Of a stretch of 64,000 bases of DNA, positions 31,272 through 43,522 are shown piece after piece. The number at the start of each line of letters is the position of its first letter. Within the stretch, counting starts at the first letter, position 1. This DNA is from Portulaca oleracea. Its lineage: Eukaryota > Streptophyta > Magnoliopsida > Caryophyllales > Portulacaceae. The position numbers were made by a program, and so were the translations under genes. The stretch covers positions 18,034,391-18,098,390 of the forward strand of contig CM055868.1 in the NCBI GenBank assembly GCA_029582165.1. The letters are read 5' to 3'. The notes beneath the pieces were generated by a model that was given only the letters and a program-made list of their open reading frames with translations, had not been told where the DNA came from and ran no database searches.

Positions 31272-32472
31272 GAGGATGGAGACTTTAAGAAGGTGTACCA
31301 GAAGTGTCAGCAGCAATCCCAGGGTCTGTACCATATAAACCAGGGATATTTGTTCAAAGGAAGCAGGTTGTGTGTCCCTAAAAGTAGTTTTGGAGAACTG
31401 TTGATCACATAAGTCCATGGAGGAAGTTTAGCAGGACATTTTGGAGTTGAGAAAACATTGCTGATGTTGAAAGAGCACTACAGTTGGCCAAAGATGAGGA
31501 AAGATGTGGAGCATCTACTAAAGAGGTGCAATGTGTGTCAATTGGCAAAGTCACATAGCCTACCTCAAGGCTTGTACACACCATTGCCAGTTCCCAGCAG
31601 CCCTTGGGAAGATGTTAGCCTTGATTTCATTGTAGGTTTGCCAAGAACTCAGAGAGGGAAGGATTCAATCATGGTGGGGGTTGATAGATTCTCAAAGATG
31701 GAACATTTCATCCCATGCCACACCACCTTTGATGCCACAAGAGTAGCTGAGTTATTCTTCCAGGAGATTGTCAGATTACATTGAATCCCAAAAACAATGG
31801 TGTCTGACAGGGATACCAAGTTTTTGAGCCATTTTTGGGTTACCTGATGGAAGAAATTGGGCACCCAACTCAAGTATAGCACCACTTGCCACCCACAGAC
31901 TGATGGCCAGACAGAGGTTACTAATAGAACACTTGGAATCCTATTGAGAGCATTGATCCACAAAAATAAAGAAGGATGGGATACTCTATTGCCCCATGCT
32001 GAGTTTGCTTACAACAAAGCACAATCCAAGGCCACAGGCTACTCTCCATTCCAAGTAGTCTATGGTAAAAATCCAATTTCCCCTTTGGATTCAGTTCCAC
32101 TAACTACTTCTGTCAAATTTAGTTTTGAAGCAGGTAAAAGAGATCTAGTGAAGGAGAAAATTTGTAAATATACTGAACAAGTGTCTATTGCAGCAAACAA
32201 GCACAGGAAAAAGGTGACTTTCCAGCCAGGAGATCTAGTTTGGATCCGCCTCAGAAAGGACAGGTTCCCCAGCATGAGAAAAGACAAGCTACTACCAAGA
32301 GCAGATGGCCCTTTGAAGTGATTGAGAGAATTGGAGATAATGCCTACAGATTGGACCTATCTGAAGAGTATGGGGGCTCAACAACATTCAAAGTAGCAGA
32401 TATTCGACCATACTATCCAGCAGATGAAGACCTTCCAAGTTTGAGGACAAACTTTCCTCAACCTGGGGAGGA
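31272..32472 (+). pseudogene. CRM-like integrase with CR-type C-terminus, copy A
   Basis: HHCC finger: [11 protein letters not shown] and CNVCQLAKS. Catalytic core: Asp in [10 protein letters not shown], Asp in MVSDRDTKF, Glu in DGQTEVTNRTL. A GPY-type segment with VTFQPGDLVWIRLRKDRFP follows. After a frameshift near 32315 come GPFEVIERIGDNAYRLD and DLPSLRTNFPQPGEDDG at the 3' LTR border. There is no chromodomain; the extended C-terminal motif is characteristic of CRM elements that target centromeres. Stops at 31411, 31782 and 31845 break it. Confidence 0.88.
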
Positions 32473-33197
32473 TGATGGAGACCATCAAGGAGAACGATCA
32501 GCAGCACCAGCTTCACCAGCAAAGGAGGCATCTCTAAGAGCTTCACCAGCAATTGCAGCAGTAGTACAAGAAGGAGTTCGTGTTGTTTCACACAACTCAG
32601 CAGCAAGGGACACCTTTCCAGCAGAAACAACAGGCTTCCAAGCCCCAGCACAAACAACAGACTTCTCAGCAGTCCAAACATCCAACAGGAGGATTTCAGC
32701 ATCACCAACAACCATCTATCCACCAATAGCATCCATCCAGGCTTGCTACACCCTTGTAAGGCAAGTCCTAGCAACTACAGCCACTCAGCTCACCAGCATT
32801 GGTCATCCAGACCAATTCTAGTTCCCATCAACAACAGTCCAAGTAGCTGACTTTCTCAATGTCATATCTCTTGAATGAGGAAGATTCAACCAAGGTTTCC
32901 CAGGAGGTTTTTGTTCCTTGCCATGTCCTTTTCAAGACCAAGCAAAGTTCCAGCATGATCAAGCATGGCACAACAAGATTCAGAAGTCAGAACAAACAAT
33001 CCCAGAAGGATTGTTTTATCAGTTTTTCCAGAACCCCAGCTCTGGGGCTATATGTTTAGATTTCTGTTCACAAGGGTTACTTTGGTCTTTTCAGCATGAT
33101 ATTAACCTGTTGAGATTATTTCCAAGTTAGAATTGTCGCGGGAATTACCTCAGTAACCTGTTGAGAGTAATCAGCTGTATTTGTTTCAAGCTTTGTA
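32473..33197 (+). repeat. 3' LTR of CRM-like copy A, rearranged and cut short
   Basis: Begins TGATGGAGACC like the 5' LTR. At about 33155 the sequence returns to TAACCTGTTGAGA, already present at 33105, instead of going on to the usual AACTTATTTTTTACC, then jumps to GTAATCAGCTG, skipping about 200 bp. At 33197 it switches to reversed CRM protease/RT sequence. The long ORF across the pol/LTR border (32240-32821) is only a run-on frame. Confidence 0.85.
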
Positions 33198-35184
33198 TCT
33201 GCTGGTGTCATCCTATAAGCTGGCTTATTAGGTAACACTGATCCAGGCGCTAAGTCAATTTTATGCTTGATATATCTTTTAGGTGGTAAACCAGGTTGCA
33301 TTTCATCAGGAAAAACATGTTGAAACTGCTGGAGTAAAGGTAGGGATAAAGGGTGGTCATTTTGTGGTGTTGAGGGTTCTTCAAGGTCAAAAAGGATCAA
33401 GTCTTTCTGTGTGCTAAACTCATGTTGATCAGATAAAAGCAACACATCAAGACTAGGTTCAAGACACAGGGTTTTGGCTTTTTTGGTTAACTGTAAGGGT
33501 TTCATGGGAGTAAGGACAATCTTTCTATGGTTTAGGGTCAGGGTGTAGGTATTAGCTCTTCCACAGTGGTTTACTGATCTATCATACAACCAAGGTCGAC
33601 CCAAAAGCAAATGACTGCATCCATAGGTAAGACATCACACCATACCTCATCTTTGTATGACTGACCAATTGAAAAAGCAACAAGGCACCTAATGGAAACT
33701 TTGATACCTTTGCCTGAACTGAGCCACTGAATGGTGTATGGAGCTGGGTGGGGCTTGGTTGCCAGGCTTAGCTTCTTCACCATGGTGCTAGAAGCTGCAT
33801 TGGTGCAACTCTCACTGTCTACTATCACTGAGCATACCTTCCCTCCAATAGTGCACCTTGTATGAAAGATATTCTCCCTCTGCTCATCTGCTTCCTCTAC
33901 GGCTGAACTGCTAAAAAATCTTCTGATCACAAGCATTTCTCCCTCATGTGGACCTTCTTCTATAACCTCATCCTCATAGATAGGGTTATGTTCATGCTCT
34001 TCATACTCCTGTTCTTCTCCCTGCACATGTTCAGGATCAACAAATAAAGTTGCCTGGTACTCAGCAAGAGTAACCATTCTTTTGTTTGGACATTCTGAGG
34101 CAATGTACCCTAGTCCTTGACACCTGAAACATCTTCTTTCTGAATAAGGCCTGTTGATAGGGGCTGGGGTTCTTTGTGGGGGATTTTGGGGCTAATTTTG
34201 TGGGGGTCTTGGGATTGGAATTTTGGCTTGAGGTGGCGGTGGGGGTGGATAGGCTCTTTGTGGGGGATTGTAAGGTTTGTAGGGATTTGGTTTGGCTGGT
34301 GCATAGGGCTTGGTTGGATATTTGTTGCTGTTGTAGTCCTTTGATCTAGACTTCTTCTATTGTTCCACTTTGTGAGCCAAAGAGCTTAGCTCATCAAGGG
34401 AATCATAGATTTGCAATTCTACAACATTCTTGATCCCTTCATTTAAGCCTGCAAGGTACCTGATATAGGTTTGTACCTCATTCTCCTGCATATTGCACTT
34501 TCAAAGCAAATGCTCAAACTCCTTGGTATATTCTTCCAATGACTTGCTCCCCGGCACAAAATTTGCAACTTGTTGTAGTTCTCCTTCATGTTGTTATCTG
34601 GAAGGAATTTCTCCTTCAGTTTCTGTCTCATCTCAATCCAGGTGCTCACTCTAGCTTCCCCAATCTCCATTCTCCTTCTCTACAGATTAGTCCACCAAGT
34701 AGAAGCATATTTTTTCAATTGAAAGGCTACTAACTTCACGTTGTTTTCTTCTGAAACTTCTTTCAAATCAAAGACACTTTCCACTGTCTGTAACCAATCT
34801 AGGAAAACATCAGGGTCTAGTTCTCCTGCATATTTAGGTATATCAATCTTGAAATCAAGTTTCTCAACCCTCCTATCTTCCCTTCTTACTTCTCTTTCAC
34901 TTTTACTGTTTTCCTCAGGCTCACTGACGCTTGGTGATTATTATCCTTCTCCTACTCCTGGGTGTAGGTCTAGGACCTCGACCTCCTCTCCCTGTCCTAC
35001 TGAAAGGATTCTCACCTTCTCCTTCCTCCATCTCATCATCAGTCTCCTTATTCAACTGATGTCTCTGCAATCTCATATAATAATTCAACTGCTCACTTAA
35101 AAACTTCATTTTCTGTTCTACATCTTCCTTCTCTTTTAGAGTTTGTTCTAAGACTTCCTGTGGTGTTTTACTTGTTCCGGCCAT
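33198..35184 (-). pseudogene. gag: CRM-like gag-protease, copy B
   Basis: ATG at 35184 (MAGTSKTPQEVLEQTL). The Arg/Gly segment and capsid region follow, the zinc knuckle also has Tyr for His, and the protease has VDSESCTNAASS, so Gly of the DSG active site is changed to Glu. A long open frame 34077-33571 covers the acidic linker and protease. Ends at RT start. A frameshift near 34930 matches the one in copy A, showing it predates the duplication. Confidence 0.85.
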
Positions 35185-35241
35185 TTTAACTAAAACAAGC
35201 AGACACACTCCAAGAAAGAACACAATGCTCTGATACCAAGA

Positions 35242-36569
35242 TGATGTATGCCAACTCACTAAGATCAGAGTATTGAGCTAGAATATATCATACAGTCACA
35301 CATACTCACAGCTAGATGTTTGGATTCACAATAACTGATTGAAAGCAAGAAGCTGGAATAGAAGACAACCCAACAACAGATAAAAAGGATAGGCTTGCTT
35401 ACAGTTGATACAGACACACCAGAACTGTAATCAAGGGAAAGGACTCTCCCACACATGCCTCTACAGACACACCAAAGCATTGATGATCAAGCTCAGCTTA
35501 CACTTGCTGGATTTTGCCAATTTCCAGTGACAAGAACTGATTGAACCAAGATTGAGAGTTATAGGACAATCACAAACTTTCAGAGGTACAAAGACACTCG
35601 AGAATGCTATTGAATGAACACTGAGATATGTCATCATTGATAGAAAACTTCAGAATATAAAGAAAACTAACAGTTTGATTAGCAGCTGCTTAAGCATAAG
35701 CATTTCTTTCTAATCTCCCTGGATTATCCTAAGCTACAAAGCTTGAAACAAATACAGTTGATTACTCCCTAATGATCTCGAGTACAACTTGTAAGAAAAT
35801 AAACTATGCTCTAATTGGACCAAATGCAAAAAGAGTGGCAATTTGAACCAATGAGAGGCTTTCCTCTCCTAAGGGGTAAAAAATAAGTTTACTGAGGTAA
35901 TTCCCGCGCCAATTCTAACCTGGAAATAATCTTAACAGGTTAATATCATGCTGAAAAGACCAAAGTAACCCCTGTGAACAGAAATCAAAACATATAGCCC
36001 CAGAGATGGGGTCCTGGAAAAACTGATAAAACAATCCTCCTGGGATTGTCTGTTCTGACTTCTGAATCTTGTTGTGCCATGCTTGATCATACTGGAACTT
36101 GGCTTGGACTTGAAAAGGACATGACAAGGAACAAAAAACTCCTGGGAAACCTTGGCTGAATCTTTCTCATTCAGGAGATATGACATTGAGAAAGTCATTT
36201 ACAATTTCGTTTCTTTGAGGCTGGAATTGGTATGGATGACCAATGCTGGTGAGCTGGGTGGCTGTAGTTGCCAGGACTTGCCTTACAAGGGTGTAGCAAG
36301 CCTGGATGGATGCTGTTGGTGGGTAGATGGTTGCTGGTGATGCTGAAATACTCCTGTTGGATGTTTGGACTGCTGAGAAGTCTGCTGTCTGTGCTGGGGC
36401 TTGGAAGCCTGATGTTTCTGCTGGAAAGGCTTCCCTAGCTGCTGAGTTGTGTGAAACAACAAGAACTCCTTCTTGTACTGTTGCTGCAATTGCTGGTGAA
36501 GCTCTTGGAGATGCCTCCTTTGCTGATGAAGCTGCTGCTGCTGATCGTTCTCCTTGATGGTCTCCATTA
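35242..36569 (-). repeat. 5' LTR of CRM-like copy B
   Basis: Full-length LTR in reverse; it ends TACATCA next to the primer-binding site at 35238. It forms the outer left part of the large palindrome and pairs with the LTR at 50612-51944. Confidence 0.9.
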
Positions 36570-39376
36570 ATAACTTGACTCAAAATCAGAAGATTTGAAG
36601 AAAACAATTTCAAAAACTTTTAAATTCTCATCCAAACTTTTCTAAGTGAAGCAAGGTAAACTGAAAGAAAGATTGGTTTAGTAATCATCACTTACGGTGT
36701 TCTGGATTTTAATCATAATCCTATCCTATATTTTTTTTTTCTAGTCTTTTCTGATTTTTTTGGCTTTTTGAAAAAAGGTGATTGCAAAGGAAAGAAAAAG
36801 AAAAAAAAACAAACTAAAAAAAAGAAAAGAAAAATCTAACATGCTCTAACTAATGCAATCTAGGTGAATGCAATCCTAAAACTAGAAAGAAAAACTAAGA
36901 AAAGAAAACTAAAAAACTCAACAAAAGAAAACACACTAAAAGTAAGAAAAATCAAACTAAAGAAACAAACTAAAAACAAGAAAATCACACTAAAAATTGA
37001 AAAATAAGCACGAAACAAGAAAAAGAAAGACGAAAATAAAAGAAAAATTAGAGAAGTAAAGAAGAAATATTCACAAAGTGATATATAACCCCCCATGCTT
37101 AAACACTGCATTGTCCTCAATGCAGAAGACAATGGTGAAGAGGGTAAAGAACAGAGCAAAGGATCAGGGATCCTCGCTTGGTGAGGATGGGGCGGTTTGG
37201 TTTAGAGGTGGTGGAGGTAAAGTTCAGTCAATCACGACCTGAATAAGGCTCTTTTAGAAAGAGAAGCATACCTCGCTTTGACATCCCCTTCGAAATTGAA
37301 AGGGTTGAAGCTCCTAGAATCCCGAGACGGGGTAGCTTTTTGCTTTCCCTTCTCCGCAGCTGTAGCTTTCCTTTTTTGGCTTCACCCAACTCCATCATCG
37401 CCAGGATCACCGGCCGTGAAACTCGGGTTCTTGGTTCTAACCATCTAAACATAAAATCGAATGTGAGTGTTCAAGCATAATAATCTCTCATACTTAGATA
37501 CCCCCATGCTTGCTTGATACTTAGAGGGTACCAACACAAGTTCAAGCAAGCACTAAAGCAAAGTAGAGTAGATTTACTTAAATACCAATCACATATAACT
37601 CGAAATTTAAACCCAAATTTCATCACTTTAAGCTCAATTTAAACAATGTCATAGATTTCAAGCACCAAAGCAACAAGATTGTGATTTTCAATCAAGGTTA
37701 CTCACTCTTGACAAGCAACTATTATCAAAATCAAACTCAAGTAGCGCGACATCCTTGAGCAAGAACTGTGGTTTACCGAATAAATTCAACATGTAGCTTG
37801 ATAAATGATGCATAATGACACCACAAAACACTACCGATTGACTATGAGAGGTGAGGTGAAATTTATAACAAAGCGTATGTGAATTCAAGGTGAAATCTCA
37901 ACAAGAACTAACTCCATAGACAATGTGTTCAAACCTGGAATTTTCGCACATCAAAATTTATAACAAATCCAAAACAATCCACACTCCCCCAATAGTAGCA
38001 ACCAAGATTCAAAATTTCTCAACTCAACTCTCGCCCGACTATTCCAGAATGGAATATCACATTCCCCAAAATAGAGGTTCACATATTCAAACCTCCAACT
38101 CTCAAGATTCGTATCATTCTCCTCTAAATAGAACAACATTACTTCCACATTGCATAACAATCAATAAAGACACCAACTTTTCCAAATCAAGCAACCAAAA
38201 ATTAGTAGCTAGTATCAAAAATTACTCAAGTAGTGCACCATACCTAAGCATGGACTATAGTGAATTCAAACAAAATTTACAAATATAACTCATGAAATTT
38301 GCATAAACTCACCAAGAAATACTAGCAAATAACAATGGAGGTGAGAGATAAGTGAAAATCATACCTTGAATTTGTTGATGGCAAGAAGAAGATGAAATTG
38401 CAAGTAATAAGTGAATGAAAATTTTTGGAACTAGGGTTTGGACTGGAGGAGTCCTTGAGCTACTGGGGAGAAGGACAGTGCCAAGGGGTTAGAAGAAGTA
38501 AAACGGAAGTAGAGGAACAAGAAGGAAGAAGAAGATGGTGGTGTGTGGTGGTGAGGTACGGTGCGGTGCGAGCAAGAGCAAGGAGAGAGAGAGTTTGAGA
38601 GGGAGGAGATGGTAGCGTTTTTTTTTTTTTTTTGTGGTCGTCGAGGGTTTGGAGATGTGAGGAGCAAGGTGTTGGTTTTGATTTCAAAAGGGGAAGGCCA
38701 ACTAAAATAAGAAAAGCGGGCAAAAATTTTCGGCAAAATCCAGAAGCGCTACCAGCGTTTTTAAGCGATGGCAGCATATTGCAAAAAACACATACCTTCT
38801 TGCCACTGGAAGAGGCGCTGGCAGTGCTTACCAGGCGTTGGTAGCGTTTTTGTACCTGACGATGAGATTTTCATTTTCAGCCCTTTTTGCTTTGTTTTAC
38901 CCCTTTTCTTTGTTTCCTTCTTGTTTTCCCTATAATTTGACGTACCAAAAATCCCTACAAACATCTACCAACTCAAAAATTATTAGGTTAGAGATAATCA
39001 TTTCAATAAACAACCAAAAACTTCTTATAAATCTCTTCTTTTTCTTTGCAAACTAAAAAGAAAAATTAGCAATAACAAAATAAAAATTACTAAGAGATAA
39101 AAATTGAAAGAAATAACTGAAATAAAATAAAAAGTGGGGAGGAATGGATGATAGAAAGTGATGTACATCCTCGTGGTGCTTTGTTTAACGTCGTTAGCTC
39201 GACGTTATGGACCCTTAAAAAGATAGGTTTCGGATCTTTGTTCTGGATGCTGTCAATGCCCTTAGTAGCTTGTTAAACTCTCCTTCATGCAGTTTGCAAG
39301 CTAGGAAATAAGAGAGCAACTGAAAACTCATAAAATAAAACATTAGTAGAGTTCTCAGTAATATATATCCAATTCA

Positions 39377-40370
39377 CTAAAAAAAATCAAAAGATTCAAC
39401 ATATGTGGTCCACAAGAATTTTGTAGGAATGAATTCCTCTAGGTGTATCCAATAAGGGTTAATGGATGGGTCATAACTTCTAAATTTCCCTAAGGATAAC
39501 TCATAAGAAATATTGTTAGTTTCACAAAAATTAACTTCATATCCTATATTAACATGAACATCAAAGGTCTTTTCTCCAGGTATGGGTTCCTCAAAGGTTT
39601 TTGGTAAAACAAAAACTAGTGAAATAGGAATTGAAGGATTGACTAAATCATTGGAATCAAAGAGTACAATATTATCAAGGTCCTTGTTTGACAAATTTAA
39701 TTTACCATTAATCTTATTGCTCGGTTTCTCACAAATGATATCAACAGAATCATGATGAAAGTCATCTGCATACCTAGTATCTACCCCATAATGTTCACTC
39801 ACCTCTAACCCCGTCGACTGAGAAAAAAGTAAGGAAGTATCATGAAAATCAAGAACGCCATCAGCAGTGTTATCAGGTCAACTAGGGTAAGAAGAATAAT
39901 CTAGACTGGCTTCTAAAGGAGAGGGGGACTTGCTATAATCATATATTCCATCATTAAAATAGGAAGAGTTTGAATTATGGTCGATATCATGCAACAAGTC
40001 ACACCTTTGCATTAAAGATCCAAGTCTAGAACCACGAAGGCTAGTAGAATCATCATGTTCAGAAGAACCACATAAAGCACAAGTAACTTAATTACGAGGT
40101 TGGATATAGGAATTACACATACATGCATAAGGATTAAAGTACTCAGATGCACAATTAGGATTTTTAAAATAATACATATAACATGCAATCCATTCAAGTA
40201 ATTCCCAAGCATCATCAATAGACTTATCACTAAAACCCAAATAATCTAAATGATTACAATATCAAGAATTTCAGGTTTTCCTAACATGATATCACGTGAA
40301 ACAAGAAAAACAGATAAGCGCTCAAAATAACGCCAAAACAATTCACGTTCATCCTAAGGAAAATAAAAAG
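39377..40370 (-). pseudogene. Athila-like gag remnant, copy B
   Basis: Same protein region as copy A on the minus strand. The block after the conserved TGA (39877) is open from 39802 to 39377 with LVFVLPKTFEEPIPGEKTFD and IPTKFLWTTYVESFDF. Upstream half is frameshifted. Private changes (LVNPSIP for LVHASIP) separate it from copies A and C. Confidence 0.58.
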
Positions 40371-40713
40371 ATGTCATATTTTTAGATTTTAAAATTTTTT
40401 TGATTTTTATTTGATTTTTTAGGGTTTAAAGAAAAACAATAAAAACCTGGTCAACCAGAGTGCGTTCGTCTAATGGCAGTTGGGGAAACAAGACCCTGAC
40501 ATAGGCGCCAAAAACTTGACTGACCTAAAACGTATAAGGTGTCTGTGTACCGCAACTGTACCTGTCTGTGTAGTAATAAAAATATCGTTCTCTCTCAGGG
40601 ACTTGTGTTCTACTACACACTAAACTAGTTCACTTCAAAGAATGCTAGGTCGATCAAAGCTTGTGGGTAACGAATTAGGAAATTAAACTAAGAAAGCGAG
40701 CAATTAAAGGATT

Positions 40714-40718
40714 CTATC
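40714..40718. repeat. Left target-site repeat CTATC
   Basis: CTATC directly precedes the CRM LTR at 40719. The same five bases follow the CRM LTR that ends at 51944 (51945-51949). Together they join into one continuous Athila LTR, marking a true insertion. Confidence 0.85.
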
Positions 40719-43522
40719 TGATGGAGACCATCAAGGAGAACGATCAGCAGCAGCAGCTTCATCAACAAAGCAGGCATCTCCAAGAGCTTCACCAGTAACT
40801 GCAGCAACAGTACAAGAAGGAGTTCTTGTTGTTTCACAACTTCGGACTAGGAAGCCTTTCCGTGAAACATCAGCTTCAAGCCCGCGAACAGCATAGTTCT
40901 CAGCAGTCCAAACATCCAACAGGAGTATTTCAGCATCACCAGCAACCATCTACCCACCAACAGCATCCATCCAGGCTTGCTACACCCTTGTAAGGCAAGT
41001 CCTGGCAACTACAGCCACCCAGCTCACCAGCATTGGTCATCCATACCAATTCCAGTTCCCAGCAACAACAGTCCAGGTAGCTGACTTTCTCAATGTCATA
41101 TCTCTTGAATGAGAAAGATTCAGCCAAGGTTTCCCAGGAGTTTTTTGTTCCTTGTCATGTCCTTTTCAAGTCCAAGCCAAGTTCCAGTATGATCAAGCAT
41201 GGCACAACAAGATTCAGAAGTCAGAACAGACAATCCCAGGAGGATTGTTTTATCAGTTTTTCCAGGACCCCATCTCTGGGGCTATATGTTTTGATTTCTG
41301 TTCATAGGGGTTACTTTGGTCTTTTCAGCATGATATTAACCTGTTAAGATTATTTCTAGGTTAGAATTGGCGCGGGAATTACCTCAGTAAACTTATTTTT
41401 TACCCCTTAGGAGAGGAAAGCCTCTCATTGGTTGAAATTGCCACTCTTTTGGCATTTGGTCCAATTAGAGCATAGTTTAGTATTTCCCTTTTATTTTCAT
41501 ACAAGATGTTCTCGAGATCATTAGGGAGTAATGAACTGTGCTTGTTTCAAGCTTTGTAGCTTACGATAATCCAGGGAGATTAGACAGAATGCTTATGCTT
41601 AAGCAGCTGCTAATCAAACTGTTAGTTTTCTTTATATTCTGAAGTTTTCTATCAAGAAGAGATATCTCAGTGTTCATTCAATAGCATTCTCGAGTGTCTT
41701 AGTACCTCTGAATGTTTGTTAGTGTCTTATAACTTTCAATCGTGGTTCAATCACTTCCTATCGCTATAAATTGACAAAATCCAGCAAGTGTAAGCTTAGC
41801 TTGATCTTCCATGCTTTGGTGTGTCTGTAGAGGCATGTGTGTGAGAGTCTATTGCCCTTGATTGCAGTTATGGTGTGCCTGTATCAACTGTAAGCAAGCC
41901 TACCCTTTTTATCTGTTGTTGGGTTGTCTTCTTTTCCAACATGTTGCTTTCAATCAGTTATTGTGAATATAAGTATCTAGCTGTGAGTATGTGTGACTGT
42001 ATGATATATTCTAGCTCAATACTCTGATCTTAGTGAGTTAGCATACATCGTCTTGGTATCAGAGCATTGTGTTCTTTCTTGGAGTGTATTTGCTGGTTTT
42101 AGTTAAAATGGCCGGAACTAGTAAAACACCACAGGAAGTTTTAGAACAAACTCTGAAAGAGAAGGAAGCAGTAGAACAGAAAATGAAGTTTTTAAGTGAG
42201 CAGTTGATTTTTATATGAGATTGCATAGACATTAGTTGAATAAGGAGACTGATGACGAGATGGAAGAAGGAGAAGGTGAGAATCCTTTCAGTAGGACAGG
42301 GAGAGGAGGTCGAGGTCCTAGACCTACACCCAGGAGAAGGAGAAGGATAATAAGATCACCTAGAGTTAGTGAGCCAGAGGAAAACAATGAAAGTGAAAGA
42401 GAAGTAAGAAGGCAAGATAGGAGGGTTGAGAAACTTTATTTCAAGATTGATATACCTGAATATGCAGGAGAACTAAACCATAATGTTTTCCTAGATTGGT
42501 TACAAACAGTGGAAAGAGTCTTTGATTTGAAAGAAGTTTCAGAAGAAAACAAGGTGAAGTTAGTAGCCTTAAAATTGAAAAAATATGCTTCTACTTGGTG
42601 GACTAATCTGCAGAGAAGGAGAATGGAGATTGGGGAAGCCAGAGTGAGCACCTGGATTGAGATGAACTACATGAAGGAGAACTACAACAAGTTGCAGCAT
42701 TTTGTGCAGGGGAGCAAGTCAGTGGAATAATATACCAAGGAGTTTGAGCATTTGCTTTGGAAGTGCAATATGCAGGAGAATGAGGTACAAACCTATATCA
42801 GGTACCTTGCAGGCTTAAATGAAGGGATCAAGAATGTTGTAGAATTGCAGATCTACGATTCCCTTGATGAGCTAAGCTCTTTGGCTCACAAAGTGGAACA
42901 GTAGAAGAAGTCTAGATCAAAGGACTACAATGACAACGGATATCGGTAAGCCCTATGCACCCAAACCAAATCCTACAAACCTTACAATCCCCGAAAGAGC
43001 CTATCCACCACCACCACCTCAAGCGAAATCCAATCCCAAGACTTCACAAAATCAGCCCGAAATCCCCACAAAGAACCCCACTATCAGCGGACCTTATTCA
43101 AAAGAAGATGTTTCAGTGTCAAGGACTAGGGCATTGCCTCAGAATGTCCAAACAAAGATTGGTTACTCTTCTTGAGTACGCAGACTTTATTTGTTGATCG
43201 ACCATATGCAGGAGAAGAACAGAGTATAAGAGCATGAACATAACCCTATCTATGATGATGAGGAGAAATGCAGGTCGGAAGAGTTTTGAGAATTCAATTC
43301 AGTAGAGGAAGCGAGAAGAAGCGAGAGGAGAATATCTTTCATACAAGGTGCACTATTGGAGGAAGGTATGCTCGATGATAGTAGACGATGGGAGTTGCAC
43401 TGCAACTTCTAGCACCATGGTGAAGAAGCTAAGCGCAAGCCACCGCTCACTCCACCACCATTGTGCTCGATTGCAAAGGAATCAAAGTTTCTACTAGGTG
43501 CTCTGTTGCTTTTTCAATTGGT
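40719..43522 (+). mobile_element. CRM-like chromovirus, partial copy C (+)
   Basis: 5' LTR 40719-42050 (ends ACATCG), primer-binding site 42054, gag from 42108, and protease sequence up to TTTTTCAATTGGT at 43522, where it turns into copy D. The LTR patch 40838-40910 and the gag-protease part 42938-43510 hold clustered CAG-to-CGA type differences and small deletions. Confidence 0.85.
42108..43522 (+). pseudogene. gag: CRM-like gag-protease, copy C
   Basis: ATG 42108. After a frameshift near 42210 a long open frame 42236-42730 keeps RIIRSPRVSEPEE and FLDWLQTVERVFDLKEVSEE, so this copy lacks the frameshift of copies A and B. It lacks the RQKLKEKFLPDN segment (a short deletion near 42663). From 42938 on the reading frame collapses through many 1-3 bp differences. 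Confidence 0.82.

Larger units (their letters stand above)
26626..33197 (+). mobile_element. CRM-like chromovirus, copy A (+), most complete copy
   Basis: 5' LTR 26626-27966, primer-binding site 27970, gag, protease, RT, RNase H, integrase with a C-terminal motif reaching the 3' LTR, and a 3' LTR 32473-33197 that is cut short. The integrase end (NAYRLDLSEEYG then DLPSLRTNFPQPGEDDG) resembles the CR motif of centromeric CRM chromoviruses, and protease (DSGSCTNVASSTMVEKL) fits too. Left flank GTTAT (26621-26625). The right end runs straight into a reversed CRM copy at 33198. Many stops and frameshifts. Confidence 0.85.
33198..36569 (-). mobile_element. CRM-like chromovirus, partial copy B (-)
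   Basis: Minus strand order: 5' LTR 36569-35242, primer-binding site, gag from 35184, protease, and only the first RT residues (PAYRMTPADT) before the junction at 33198. LTR starts TAATGG (one change from TGATGG) next to GTTAT, the same insertion site in the Athila-like sequence as copy A. Confidence 0.88.
22695..40516. repeat. Large inverted repeat 1 (arms ~7.3 kb)
   Basis: Left arm about 22695-30016 (Athila copy A, CRM 5' LTR, gag, protease, first RT codons). Right arm 33198-40516 in reverse (CRM copy B and Athila copy B). Spacer about 3.2 kb holding the only RT-integrase region and the rearranged 3' LTR. Arm order and all junctions match; arms differ by scattered substitutions and small indels. 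Confidence 0.85.
36570..40718 (-). mobile_element. Athila-like non-autonomous element, copy B (-)
   Basis: Minus strand: LTR tail 40718-40517, TGGCGCC binding site, gag remnant, noncoding middle, start of second ORF (about 37440-37228), purine tract near 37090, then GTTAT and a CRM LTR. Its LTR head continues at 51945-53129 beyond the inserted CRM composite, so this copy is the resident element at this site. Confidence 0.78.

Noticed and set aside
32240..32821. 193-residue ORF over the CRM pol/LTR border
   Set aside because: Frame jumps from integrase tail into CAG-rich LTR; only the integrase tail part is biological.
36283..36567. Gln-rich ORF resembling a transcription factor tail
   Set aside because: It is the CAG-rich start of the CRM LTR, in a frame not kept in other LTR copies.
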